Source of the DNA: Mrakia gelida
Taxonomy: Eukaryota; Basidiomycota; Tremellomycetes; Cystofilobasidiales; Mrakiaceae
NCBI GenBank assembly: GCA_024345305.1
Contig: BRON01000001.1
Coordinates: 2,852,001-2,916,000, forward strand
Reading direction: 5' to 3'
DNA: 64,000 nucleotides
Within the stretch, counting starts at the first letter, position 1. Every line of letters starts with the position of its first letter. The position numbers and the translations under genes were made by a program. The notes under the pieces were generated by a model, which saw nothing but the letters and a program-made list of their open reading frames with translations, was not told the DNA's origin and made no database searches. Shown here piece by piece: positions 1 through 11,306 of the stretch.

Positions 1-1354
1 GGGGTCGATTGCAGAGCTGATGAGGCTGAAGGAGGGACTCACAATGGACTTGACCGTTGAGATGACTGTCTCTACAGGTGTACGAGTATCCCGGAGGGGT
101 GTGACTCCCCAATGAGGGCTGGGAAAGAAGGAAAAACGCGTCGTTCAGTTCGGACGAGAGCGGGAACGCGCGACAACGAAAAAAAAACGAACCCTGTGTT
201 GAGAACGACGAGGGTGTTGGACGGAGAATCGATGCTGGTGTAGTTCTTGAGGACAGATAACCCTATAGAGAAGTGAGTTCGACGCGTCAGAGCTCGTTTA
301 GAAGGTTGACAGCATGCGACTCCGACGGGAGGACCCCGCTCGACGACTCACTCACAGTCGACGGCGAAGATGACCTTCATATCCCAGTTGAACTCGACCT
401 GGGGGATCGCGAAGAGAGAGGTCAGTCGAAGGTCTACCAGGAAGGAAGGAAGAAAAGGTGGTCGACTGACATTGTTCTCAGCACAAGCAGCGTCTATCGC
501 CTCCCTATCGCTCCCCAGGAAATCCGCGCGAAAGATCGACAGCAACGGCGCATCAACCCTCTCCTTCGCCACCCCAGCTTCCTGAAGGAGCTCCTCGACA
601 GCTGGATGAGCAGGATTGAGCGAGAGGACGGCGTGGGAGGGATGCTTGATGATCGTAGCGATCGTTTCGTAGGTGAAGAGGGGTAGGGAGGTGGAGTAGA
701 GGGATTGGAAATCGAACTGGACTCCCGAGAGGAGAGCGATCGTAGCTTCGAAATGCATTCGTGTGATCGAATCTATAGATCAAGAAGGAAGGGAAGATGA
801 GCTCAGCTCAGCCAAGAAGGGAGAGAGAAGGGGAAAAGGGGAAAGGGACGAACCGCCAACGAAGAAGATCCCTCCCGCTCTGCGCAAAATGTCGACCAAG
901 AACCTTCGCCCATCCCAGCTCGTGACCGACCCATCCTCGCCCACCCACTGCCAGCTAGCGATCCTGAATAGTCGCTCGTAGCCTCCTCCACAACTGGCGT
1001 TCGACCAGCTAGTTCCCGGGTACAGTTCTTGGAGGGAGGAGAGGGAGGTGATGGGCTCGTCCAGACGCTGCCATCGGCCAGTTTGCCAGTTGTCAATAGC
1101 TGAGAAGTTAAGGGAGGAAGGCGAGGCGTCGAAGAAGGGAAGGAGGGTGGGGAGGTAGAGGGAGTCGGACTCGATGAAGAGAGAGTAGGATAGGCAGAGG
1201 AAGAAGGCGAGAAAGAACCATGCGAAAGGTCCTGGCTTTCGTCGAACTCGCTGCGAAGAAGAAGAGAGAGGTCAGTTTCGGTGAAGTTGAAAGGAGACGC
1301 AAGCAGGAGAAGAAGAGGGAGTGAAAGTCTACTACATACCTCGACGACGGTCAT
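1..1354 (-). CDS. PC-esterase (TBL/Cas1-type) membrane-anchored O-acyltransferase/esterase, C-terminus off the window
   Basis: Spliced minus-strand gene. A 15-nt first exon (MTVVE, 1354-1340) joins an exon with a type II signal anchor (RVRRKPGPFAWFFLAFFLC, then a hydrophobic run). A luminal domain follows with WQTGRW, SCGGGYERLF, WQW and WDGRRFL. The catalytic GDS motif (FFVGDSITRMHFEA) is split by the intron between about 870 and 770. Next come an exon at 758-443, an exon with VEFNWDMKVIFAVDC (398-356), and an exon ending LVVLNTGPHWG, the hallmark of the PC-esterase fold. The gene runs off the left edge before the C-terminal DxxH block. In plants (TBL) and Cryptococcus (Cas1) relatives act in the Golgi and O-acetylate cell-wall or capsule sugars; a similar role here is inferred. 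Alternative: an acyl-esterase. Family assignment is firm, substrate is not. Confidence 0.75.
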
Positions 1355-2094
1355 AAGGAGGGGAGGAGGGAGGGGAGCAGAGTCGTCGTCGTTGAAAGAA
1401 ACGGATGAGCTCGAGCTTCGTTCGCTCGCACAGGTTCGTTCCCCTTCTCTTCGCACGGTCACGAAAAAGAACATCCAAGGGGCGGGATCCCCGCCTTCCA
1501 CATCGGCGCGAGCAAAGAGACGAAGACCAAGGACGGAGCGACGCAACCCTCGAACTCTAACCCCCCCGACTTCCTCTTTTAGCGTCCTTCGAGAACCCAC
1601 CCCAGAACTCGAGGAGGAGTGAGTGCGTTCCACTTCTCTCTCTATCTCCCTTCCTGATCCTCGAAGGACGATGCTAGCAAGCGCTCGCACACGTCAAGAA
1701 ACTCGAAGCTCGAGAGGATTCGGCGCGTCGTCGCGCGCCTCGAAACTCGCAGCTCGAGAGCGAGAAGATGGTCGATGTTTCAACCCCGATCGGATCTAAC
1801 CCACAAGTCTTTCTCCAACAAACAGGGCGGAGGGAGGGATGATGTCACTGGAGGTTCTTCCGAGGCTGCGATACGGGTTTCAGCGGAAAGAGGAAGGTGG
1901 CTGGGAAAACAAAACATCGAGCAGGAAGAGGACGGGGGCGCGTCGTCGAAACTTACCTCTCCTCGATGCTGAAGCAGCTCCACTTGCACTGTAAGAAAAC
2001 GAGCGTGATGATCTCCTTTGGTCTCGTCGTTTTCGTCGTTGAATCTACCTCTATCAGTCGACGTCCTCCTCTCTCCCTCCCCGATCCACCACCG
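1355..2094. other. Intergenic region between two minus-strand genes
   Basis: About 740 bp lie upstream of the PC-esterase gene and downstream of the antiporter. It should hold the PC-esterase promoter and 5' UTR. Open frames run through both strands but none has a recognisable domain or good splice context. A pair of similar short blocks (around 1700-1765, 'aaactcg(a/c)agctcgagag') is the only repeat seen. Confidence 0.4.
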
Positions 2095-5000
2095 TCATCC
2101 TCTCCCTGCCTCGCCAACGCCCAGCTTCGTAGCAGTCTGAGCCCCTTGCTCTCTCCTCCCCATCCCCATCCCCAACTCAACCTCCTCCTCCTCGAGCTCA
2201 CCCGCGCTCGTTTCCGACGACGGTATCGCGTCGAGTTGGATCTGGACCCTCTTCCTCGGCGTAGTCGTAGGATCCGTTGGAGGTGGAGCGTCCCCGAGAT
2301 CCTCCTCCCTCAAATGATGATCAGAGCTGACGGGGACGAGTCCACCAGCAGCAGTAAACATGGGAGGGTCGTGGAAACTGACGACGAGGGACCCAGCGCG
2401 AGGAGGAGTGGGATCCGCTTCGAGGGTACCGATGGCTGAGGCGTTGGTGAGTTTGGGGGAGAGTTTGGTGGACTGGGAGAAGGTTCGGATGAAGGAGTTG
2501 AGTGGGACGAAGGATTTGACGAGGGGGATGGTGCATCCTGCGAATCGAGGCGAGCGAAAGAAGGGAAAGGATGGTCAGCTTCGATGTTTGAGTGGGAATG
2601 ACGAGGAGGAAAGCAAAGAGGGTTGACTAACCGTGAACGAGAATGCTGGAGAAGATGATGAAGTAGACGATGGGAGTGATGACCGTTCGGAGACGATGGT
2701 TGGCGGTGTCGTCGGGAAGGACTCGAAGGGCGACCTGGACGTAGAAGACAGCGGATACGCCGATGGGTCCGAAGAATCCAGCGAAGGCGCTCTGAAAGTG
2801 CAAGGGAAAGAAAGACGCGAAGAAGTCAGTCTCGGCCCCGAGAAGGCGGTTTCGGAAGGCGAAGGGGACGAACCTCTCGGTAGGACTGGTGAAACGAACG
2901 AGACGGCGAGAGCATCAGTACGCGAGCTGCTCTCTCAGAGGGAGATAGAGAGTGTAGGAGAGAGACGTACGGTGAAAGCAGGAGTCCATCGAGTCAATCC
3001 AACCACGAAAGGAAGACGACGGAACTGTTCGACGCGTCAGAAACAGGTCAGCTCGATTCGAGAGCTCATCGAAGTTCGATTCAGCTCACCATGAGGATCA
3101 AGATGGCAGCAACGACGAATCTCCAAACCGTGAGACCTAATCGAGCACGCAAAGAGATGGTCAGTCAGCGGTCTTCGAATCTGAGACCTCAGAGTGGGTG
3201 GAGGAAACGAGCGAAGAAGACGTACCGTAGATGTGATTCGTCAACTCTCCCCATGGGATCAGAGCGCCGATGTATGTGAAGACGGCCGAGTTGAGAAGAG
3301 CTGAGCGAGATATCGAGGGATAGAGAGGTGAGTCCGTCGAATTTGAAGAACGAGACACGAAGCGCGAAGAGGGAGAAGAGCGAAGCTCACTGTCGATAAC
3401 GTCTTGGAAGGAGCTATCCTCGGTCTCCAATCGATAGTAGTCGTCCCAGGTAACTGCAGAAATACAAGGAGCAGGTTAGAAGGGTCTGGAAAAGCGAGAA
3501 CGAGGACGAGCTTCAGACGCACAGGAGTTTCCGCTGCAACACGACGAGGAGAGGGAAAGAGGTCAGCTGTCTGATCACGCATGATGTGAGAAGTGCAAGC
3601 GAACTCACGCAATGAAGCAGCAGAGGATCTGAAGAGCGAAGGAAGTGAAACGAAGGGTCAGTTCGACGCGTCCGATGAACGAACGAAACAAGAGAGAAAC
3701 GAACGTACATCGTCTCCTCCGACCATGCCCACGACTCCGAGCGTAAGGAAGGAGAGGCCAACACCGTAGGCGAGAAAGGAGGTGTGCTCGACGTACTGAG
3801 GAGGAAAGGGGAAGTGAGTCAGTTCGTGGGAGGAAGGGCAGTGGAGCTCGTTTCGTCGTCGCTCACCTGATGCAGTCTCGCGTACTTCAGAGCTTTGCGA
3901 GCAGCATAGCCGATGAGCAAGCCTTCCACGATTGAGAGAGCAATCTGGTAGAGCCAGACCTCGTAGATCCACTTGGCTATCGCGCCTCCGGGTGAGGTGA
4001 CGGGACTGCAGAAATGACGAGTCGAGGTCAGCGACGGCGACGAAGCTGGAAGCCGTTGAGTCGAAATGGGAGATGGATGAAGGACCCACGTGTAGTTCGG
4101 GTTAGGCCAGAGAATGAGGTAGAGTGCGAGATAGATGAAGGGGAATCCGAGACCATCGTTCGCGCCACTAAACGAAACGAGGAGGGTGAGACGAGCGAGA
4201 GGAGTCAGCGCGGCGGCTTGAGCAGCAGGAAACGAACCTGATCTCGCTCAACTAACCTCTCGGCGACGATGATGTTTCGAACGTTCTCGGGAACATGCTT
4301 CTCAGCGAATCTCCCCTTCGTTATCGAATTGGCCAGGACAGGATCGGTCGGCGTAACAGCCGAAGCGACGACCATGGCTTCGAGCTGGGGACGAAGAGAA
4401 ACGAAGGAGGAGGGGAAGATGTTAGTGGGCGGAAGATGCGAGGGTCGAGTATTGTGATGTGGGAGGGGGTAGAGAGAGAGAGAGGAAGAGGTAATGGGTG
4501 AAAGGAGAGGGAGGGAGGAAGACGGAGGGAGGGAGGGCAAGGAGGAAGAGTGAGCTCACGAAAGTCAACTGTCGAAACAGTCCCCAGATGATGAGCGACG
4601 ACATTCCCCAAGCGAACAGCATGATCGGACCGAGCAGGATGATCAAAGACTGCAGCTGTTTCTTGAGGTAGGCTCTGTGCGAAGTCGATGCAAGAAGGGA
4701 GTCAGGCACGGTCGAAGCGAGAGAGGGAGGGGAGGAGGAGAGTGGAGCTCGACTCACTTCGGGAGTGTTATTCCAGCGAACAGCACCTGAACTCCGATGA
4801 CGACCCTAACGAACTGATAAGTAACCTCGTTGAGAGACTCCTGATCTTCCGTCCACTCTAAGGGGACGAGCCATCCCAAGGAGGAAGGGCCAACTGCACG
4901 AAGGAGAGCGGGAAAGGAAGGAGGAAGGGGATGAGCTCGAACGTTCCGGACTCAACTCCTTCGCTTCTGCTCTCGTTCGTACGCACTGAGGATCCCAAAG

Positions 5001-5237
5001 ATGAGGCAGAGCAGAGGCTCAGAGAGATAGAGCTTCTCCTTGAGGATGTAGGTCACCAAACCGCAGATGGAAATCCACCCTCCGATCTGGCAGAGATAGC
5101 AAAGAACAAGCGAGCCAAGGGCAAGCAGGGAATCAGCGTCGAACTCTCTCGCTCTCTTCGCCTTCGAAAGCTTCCATTCGGATTGGATTCACCAGGGCTA
5201 GAGCGATGGACGTCTGAGAGACATCGAGAGTTGGCAT
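2095..5237 (-). CDS. Fungal Na+/H+ (alkali-metal cation/proton) antiporter, Nha1/Sod2 type
   Basis: Many-exon minus-strand gene. The start MPTLDVSQTSIALAL at 5237 matches the usual N-terminus of fungal Nha1 proteins; an in-frame ATG at 5303 is an alternative. Successive exons give KEKLYLSEPLLCLIFG, GPSSLGWLVPLEWTEDQESL, the hydrophobic ITLP...LLGPIMLFAWG segment, ASAVTPTDPVLANSITKGRF, and SGANDGLGFPFIYLALYL with the conserved acidic residue of the ion path. The last exon holds a hydrophilic tail (VGLNSFIRTFSQ-like block, then a Glu/Gly-rich end) and stops at 2095. The family exchanges Na+, Li+ or K+ for H+ at the plasma membrane. The tail is short next to the very long one of budding-yeast Nha1. 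The adjacent gene is also a minus-strand transporter but no operon is implied. Confidence 0.9.
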
Positions 5238-5674
5238 GCGAAGGTCCTTATCTTGCTGGTGGGTTGGAGGGAGAGAGGAGAGGAGAGAGAGGGCGAGCTC
5301 CATCGGGATGAGTTTCGAAATCAATCGAGGGGGATGAGGTATTTGTTTCTGTTCCGCCCTGAGTTGCTGCCCTTCTGATTCTGGAAGCCTTGTGTGAACA
5401 GATGAACATGAGGAAGACAGGAATGTTGCCGAGACGCGAGCTTGACTCGACTGAGGCGATAAGAAAGAAGCTGCTGGTTGACGACGCGGTCGTCGTTCTT
5501 GCTTTTCTGCCTCCTCAGAGAAGCTCGTCTTTGCTAGCCGAAGGAGAGGTCAGAGGAGAGGGATGAAAGAAACCATGATGAACGCAACCCGAGAGTACCT
5601 GATACAACTAGAGAGCAAAGAGCAAAAACAAACCGAGAAATCTAAACAACCATCGACGCCGCGTCCCTCCTCCC
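5238..5674. promoter_or_regulatory. Antiporter upstream region and permease 3' region
   Basis: 437 bp between the antiporter start and the permease stop. The part next to 5238-5330 is purine/pyrimidine biased on the two strands, as is usual for 5' leaders here. No clear TATA box or other gene is visible. Confidence 0.35.
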
Positions 5675-8373
5675 TCATCGCTTCAGCTCGTCCTCCTGCT
5701 GATCCTCCAACAGGCTTGTGTGAAGGTTGAATTTCTGAGCGACCAAACAGCAAGAGGCGAAGACGAGGTTCAGTTCTTGGGTCTCTCGAATCGCAGACAG
5801 AGACCGCGACGACGAAAACAAGAGACTCACGGGAGCCGTGTACCTCTTCTTCCCACCACAGAACCACCACCCCAGGGTGAAAGCCGCCCATCCAGCAACG
5901 AGAACGACGTTGTAGTTCATCGTCTGGGCCGTCGTGGGGATGAAGGAGGGGAAGGAGACGAAGATGATGCTGCAGAGACGGACGGGAACGCAAGTCAGCC
6001 TCGTTCGTCTTGTCCTCTTCCTGTCTCCTCTACCTTCTTCGTCGTCGCCAAACACAAGAAGGAGAGGATGGCTCACGTGAAAGCGTTGCTGACGATGGCG
6101 AGAACGTTAGCGAGGTATCCCCATTTCCCGAGCCAGAAGACTCCTTGACTGGACGGGTTGGCTTCCATCTTGTGTCGGTTGAGGATGAGGAGGGTGATGG
6201 AGGCGAGGAAAACGAGGTCGACGAAGGCGAGGGAGGAGGAGATGATGGAGAAGAAGGCGGTGGTTGAGGCGACGTAGCTGGAAGGGAAAACGAGGGATAA
6301 GAGCGTGAGAAGGACGAGTCAGCGCGAACGCTCGAGCGGGTTGAGGTGAAGCGAGTTGAGAGAAAAGACTCACAGGACTGCCAGAAGAGCGACGACGAAG
6401 TTGGCGAGGAGCTGAGCTTTGAAAGGGTATCCGAGAGTGGGAGAGACTTCCGAGAGGCTGCGAAAGAAGGACGAAGGGAGTGTTTGATGCGCTCGAGGTC
6501 AACGGAGGGAGAGGAGGGAGAGAAGAGGAAGGACGACGAGACTCACAATTCCTGGAACGGGAAACCTCCATCTCGAGCGAAAGCCCAGGTCATCCGAGGA
6601 GTTGCGAGCTGGACGGTGACGAGGGTGGACATGACGGAGATGAGGAGGATGGCGGAGAGGAAGTTGGCCATCGCGTCCGACTTCCCGACGTCTCGATAGA
6701 TCGCCCAGAGCGGGGAGAAGGCCACCGACGCTGTCTCGAGGTCCTGAACGGCGAAGAGGAGGGGAAGCATGTAGAAGAGAGGGAAGACCAGTCCTCCGAT
6801 CGTGACGGCGATCATCTACATGAAGAGAAGAGACGGAGGAAAGGTCAGGCCCGCTTGAAGGACTTCGTTTCGACGCGTCGAATCGTTTCGCTTTGGGCTT
6901 CGAGCGAGAACTCACAGTCAGAGGAACGTCTCGTCCGGGGTTTTTCATGTCTTCTCCGAGATGGATGGCGGTGTCGACGGCTCCGTAACTGGAAACAAAG
7001 AAAGAAGGAGCGTCGATCAGCTTCTGATTTCTGATGAGTTTCGACGAGACCACTCGACGAGACCAACACTCGATAACACTTCTCCCTCGCATTCTCCCGA
7101 CGCTACAGCTGTTCAGAGTACTCACGAGTAAGCGGCAAGGAGCATTCCGATGCAAGCAGCAATCTCATCCGACCATCCAGTTGGGTTCACGAACGCGAAG
7201 ACCTCCTCGTACGATCGGTAGTTTCCTCCAGCCTTCCCGAGCACGATAGCGACGATAACAACGAGTCCTCCAGCGATCCAGATCACTGAGAGAGAGAGAG
7301 ACGTAAAGGTCAGCTGTGTCTATGGAATGAGGAAGCGGGGAAGAGAAAGAGACGCGACTCACGTCCACCGGTAGAGAGGTAAGGCAAAACTTTGCGTCCA
7401 AATATCGAGATAGCGAGGGTGATAGCTTGGAGTACGAGCATAGCGACTGTGATCTGCCACGCTGAAGGTTCCGCGACCATCATACCCAGGACAATTTGAG
7501 CAGCGATGGAGAGGAACGAAGCCATCCCCGACCAAAGTCCAGCGACGTTGAACGATCCGACGAGGAACGAGTAGAACCTCGAACGAGAGGGAGCTCCGAG
7601 GCAGGCGCAGAAGTGGGAGGGTCCAGCAGCGGAAGGGAATGCTGAAGCGAGCTCTCCGAGACTGAGAGCGGTTCCCATGGCGAAGGGGAAGCTGCAGGGA
7701 GGAAGGGAGGAGAAGAGACGAGCGTGGTCAGAACGCGCGTCGCGGATTCGAGTGCGAAGACTGTGCGAGAAGGTAGGGCTCACTAGATGAAGAGACCCCA
7801 AATGATAACGGGAGCACCTCCTTCCGATAGACTGAGAGTGAAAGATCCTGCGACGGCCGTCCCTGGAAAGAAGGAAAAAGGAGAGGGAAACGGGGAAGGA
7901 GACGAGTCAAAACCTGAGGGTCTGTTTCTTGTTTGACTCGCTCGACGGGGGTCTGGAGCAGGTCAAAGGTTGCTCACACGAGTTCGTTCCACACAGGCCG
8001 AGAAGGATGGCAGCGAAAGTTCCGTATCCTGGAAAGAAGGAGAAGGAAACGGATCAGCACGAGTTGTCGAGCGAAGAGGAGAAAGAGGTCGTTCGCTCGC
8101 TCGAGTCGCTCGCACCTCTTGTCAACTGATCCTGAATGCCCATCTTGTCTTCGAGCAGCTCTACGTTCACATCGATGACGTTGATGACAGCTTCGGACTT
8201 GGCTGTAGGAGAGGAAAGGAGGGAGGGAAGAGCGTGTCAGTAAACGAGCTCGAGCGGCGGGCTGAAGGGTCGAACGAAGGAGGAGGGAGGGAGGACGGGC
8301 ACGAACCTCCCGAGAAGACAGGTGCTATAGCGATCTCGGTCTCCGACTTGGATTTGTTGGAAGAGGTGGTCAT
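5675..8373 (-). CDS. APC-superfamily amino-acid permease, GABA/choline (Uga4-like) type
   Basis: The start MTTSSNKSKSETEIAIAPVF is at 8373 and the last short exon ends QQEDELKR at 5675. The cytosolic N-terminus contains NVELLEDKMGIQDQL, then the first helix block GYGTFAAILLGL. It is followed by FAMGTALSLGELASAFPSAA, the signature early helix pair of this subfamily, and NVAGLWSGMASFLSIAAQ. Later helices include VIWIAGGLVVIVAIVLG, YGAVDTAIHLGEDMKNPGRD (a conserved loop), IGGLVFPLFYMLPLLFAVQD and NYNVVLVAGWAAFTLGWWF. About ten or more introns split it. Family members import GABA, choline, polyamines or other amino compounds across plasma or vacuolar membrane. Substrate cannot be told from sequence. 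The agmatinase and aldehyde dehydrogenase 13 kb away make a GABA/polyamine link possible but unproven. Confidence 0.88.
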
Positions 8374-8793
8374 CGTGTAGAGAAGAAGGTGGGTGTTGAG
8401 AGCGAGAAGAAGGGAGAACCTGCGAGGGGGAGGAGGAGATAGGACCACGATTAGGCGAGCCCTCTCACGTCTAGTTGCCCTTCCCTTCCTCGATAAGGCT
8501 CACCTGACGTTCGACGGGGAATAAAAGATCGGTTCAACCGCTCATGGCTTCTGGTGTGCCCCCTGAGCGTAAGATCAGACGGGTTGATAGACGAGGATGG
8601 GAGGGACGACTGCGAGCAAGAAGGAAAAGAAGGAAGGAGGGGAAGGTGGAGGTCGACGTTCGAAGCTTCGATTTCGATTGATCGTTCGGTGATCAGAACC
8701 GGTTCAGCTAGTCCTCTCCTTCGCAACGAGCGTTACTAGGGTAAGGTGTCGAGCTTTCGAGAAGGTTTGGATACATCGAAAGAGCTTGAGAGC
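8374..8793. other. Intergenic region between ADH stop and permease start
   Basis: 420 bp. It contains the permease promoter on the left side and the ADH 3' region on the right. No extra gene is supported; reading frames here lack splice signals and domains. Confidence 0.4.
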
Positions 8794-10281
8794 TCAAAGA
8801 GTCATATCAATCACTACCCTGCCCGAAATCCTTCCCTCCTTCAGGTCGACCATCGTTCGTTCGACGTCCTCCAACCTCCTGATCTCCAGCTGAGCCTTCA
8901 CTCCTGCTCGAGCAGCTACCTCCAGTGCTCGAGTGGTGAGAGCTCGAGAGGCTGTTGAGGTACCTATGAGACGAAGACCCTTGATCACCGCGACCGTGGT
9001 GTCGAGGGAAGTGACTCCCATCGCGACGAGCATCACCGTTCCTCGAACGCGAGCGAAGTTGAAGGCGGATCTGAGGACGAGGAAAAAGAGAAGAGAGTGA
9101 GTTTCGAGTCGCGACAGATAAGGGCACTACTGACTTACTCGTACGCTCGGTAGCTCGTGACGATCCTGCGAAGCAAGAACAAGGATAAGGGAAACTCGAG
9201 GTCAGGACGCGTCGTCGGGAGGAAGAGCGATACGGAATCAGAACTTTGATACTCACGTCACATGTGGACCTCCTCCCGTAACCCTCACAACCTCATCTAC
9301 CAGCGAAGCACTCGTCGCGTCCACGAACTCCTCGGCACCGCACGTGTCCCGACAGAACTCCTCCTTCGAAGGCAGGTCGATGGCGACGACTCTCGCTCCC
9401 ATCGCCTTCGCGTACTGGATGGCAAGATGACCGAGTCCTCCTCCTCCTCCTGGGATGGCGACCCATTGACCAGCAGTGACTCCAGAGGTGAGAAGAGCAC
9501 TGAAACGAAGAGGAACAACGCGAGAGAAGGTTAGCGCAAGAGTCTCGACGCGTCCAAATCGAAAGCGAGTCAGGTCGATCTGAACACTCACGAGAAAACA
9601 GTAGCTCCTCCACACATTAAAGGCGCAGTCTGCTCATCGGCGAGACCCTCAGGGATGGGGATGAGATGGGAAGCTTGAGTTGAGATGTATCGTTGGAACG
9701 TTCCATCTTGCTCGAAGCCGTTGGCCTGTAGAGACGCAGGAGCAAGCGAGGAGGGGAGACGGTTAGCTCTCGAGACATTTGCTCGAATGGTGACCGCTCT
9801 ACGAAGCAATGTAGAAGGGAGAGATGAGCTCGAGACTCACCAAAGCTGAGGGACAGAACGCTTCGGCTCCATCGAGACATGTTTCGCAACTCCCACAAGT
9901 CCAGCATGTAAACCCCATCCCAACCCTACTTCCAACCACGAGATCCTTCCTCTCTACTCCCTCTCCCAAAGCGACGATGACTCCAGCTCCTTCGTGTCCT
10001 CCTACGTGCGGTCGACGAGATGGAGGGTCGGTCGGGGAAGGAAAGCGAGCTTGGGTGTCTCTGCGAGAGATCGGAGAAGCGACGATGAGATCAGGTCAGC
10101 GAGGAGCTCATCGATCAACAGCTTGGATGAGGTTGAAGACTCACGTATAGCAGCATCCTGAGAAGTTGATCTGAACGAGAGCCTCTCCCCTTCCAGGCTT
10201 GGGAGCTTCCCTTTCGACGACCTCGTATCCGCTGGAGAGATCGTTGAGGACAGCGGCTTTTCCGACCAGAGGAGTGGTCAT
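8794..10281 (-). CDS. Zinc-dependent medium-chain alcohol dehydrogenase (ADH1-like)
   Basis: Starts MTTPLVGKAAVLND at 10281 and ends ISGRVVIDMTL at 8794; about six exons. Catalytic-zinc residues are in FSGCCYTDTQARF (Cys) and VGGHEGAGVIVALG (His, Glu). The structural-zinc lobe has the four cysteines of CGSCETCLDGAEAFC. The nucleotide-binding fold is clear (PGGGGGLGHLAIQYAKAM, then VVAIDLPSKEEF), and the C-terminal part holds FNFARVRGTVMLVAMG and IKGLRLIGTSTASR. It should interconvert primary alcohols and aldehydes with NAD(H), most likely in the cytosol since no targeting peptide is seen. One exon (IVTSYRAYE, around 9140) is very short. Direction (ethanol formation or use) cannot be inferred. 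Confidence 0.93.
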
Positions 10282-11306
10282 GTGGAGTGGAGAGGAGATG
10301 ATGGTGGTCGTGGAATAGACGTGTGGGGGATTGGAGTGGTGGGCGTGTAAGAGAGAGAGCTGAGGGTGGAGAGAAAGCCGAAAGGGAGGGAGGGAGAGAG
10401 AGAGCTGAGGTTGTTTGACGTGAGAGGCGAGAGCTTGAAGCAGCCGCTTCCTCGGTGGGACGAGTTCGCTATTTAGACGTGATAGGAGGAGCGGGTACTA
10501 CATAGAGGAGCCTCGTGTTCGGAACTTTGAGCCAGGTGGCGGGTAGGGGAGAAGAAGATGGGAGGAAGATCATGGCGGTTTGGGAGGAGGGAAAGTCGAG
10601 AGGTGGAGGAGGAGGTTTTGAGAGCCGCACAGAACGACATTTTTGAGCTTGATACAAATTCCAGGAGTCGGATTGGGTACCGCAAAAGTGTAAGAGCACT
10701 TTCCTGAGGCATTGGAAGATTTTCAAGCCGAAACACAACCCTCGGAGTCGTCGACGTCCGCCGAAGCACCTTTCGAGCTCACCCTTCGACGTTCTCCTCC
10801 CTTCCATCTTTCAACGCTCACCCTCTCACCCATCTTTCTTTGCAGAAGGGAATCAAGTCACGCCTGGCCCATGATGGTCACTCAATCCCTCTCCTCCCCA
10901 TCAAAACGAGGACGAAGCTGATCGTCTCGAAGTTCGAGCTTCGAATGACCTGGACCCGTTCGCTCTCCTCCCTTCCCTCCCTCCCTCCTCTGCCCTCCCT
11001 TCCCTCTCCTCCAAGGACGCTCAAGAGGACACAAGCACCAGTGATCTGCACAGCTACACAGGAACTTTCACAAGCCACCCTTTTTCCTGTCCCGAGGAGG
11101 CTGGGAGGTCTCTGAGGTCTCAAGGGAAGGAGAGGAAGGAAAGCCGTGCTGAGCTCGACGCAGTGCTTCACCTTCTTCGCGTCCCAACCCAACCTCGCCT
11201 CTCCTCCTCTCTTCCCTGTGCTCACGACTATGTTTCTATCCAAGCTTGTAAAAGCTGACTTTGAGCGAGACACCTTCCTTCCCTCAAACTTCAACCTTCT
11301 CTCGAC
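10282..11306. promoter_or_regulatory. Divergent promoter region between ADH and a surface-protein gene
   Basis: 1,025 bp between divergent starts. The ADH side (10290-10420) is rich in GA repeats (gggagggagggagagagagagc), so the sense strand is CT-rich. The other side (10960-11010) has a TCCC/CTCC pyrimidine block. Both are typical of strong leaders in such yeasts. Frames at 10469-10807 (-) contain an ATG but no recognisable domain, and I do not call a gene. Confidence 0.4.

Noticed and set aside
803..1690. Long 295-codon minus-strand frame as a gene
   Set aside because: It crosses introns and exons of the PC-esterase gene in the wrong frame; the GDS-motif exons use other frames.
1897..2439. 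180-codon plus-strand frame
   Set aside because: Antisense shadow of the last antiporter exon, low-complexity and without a domain.
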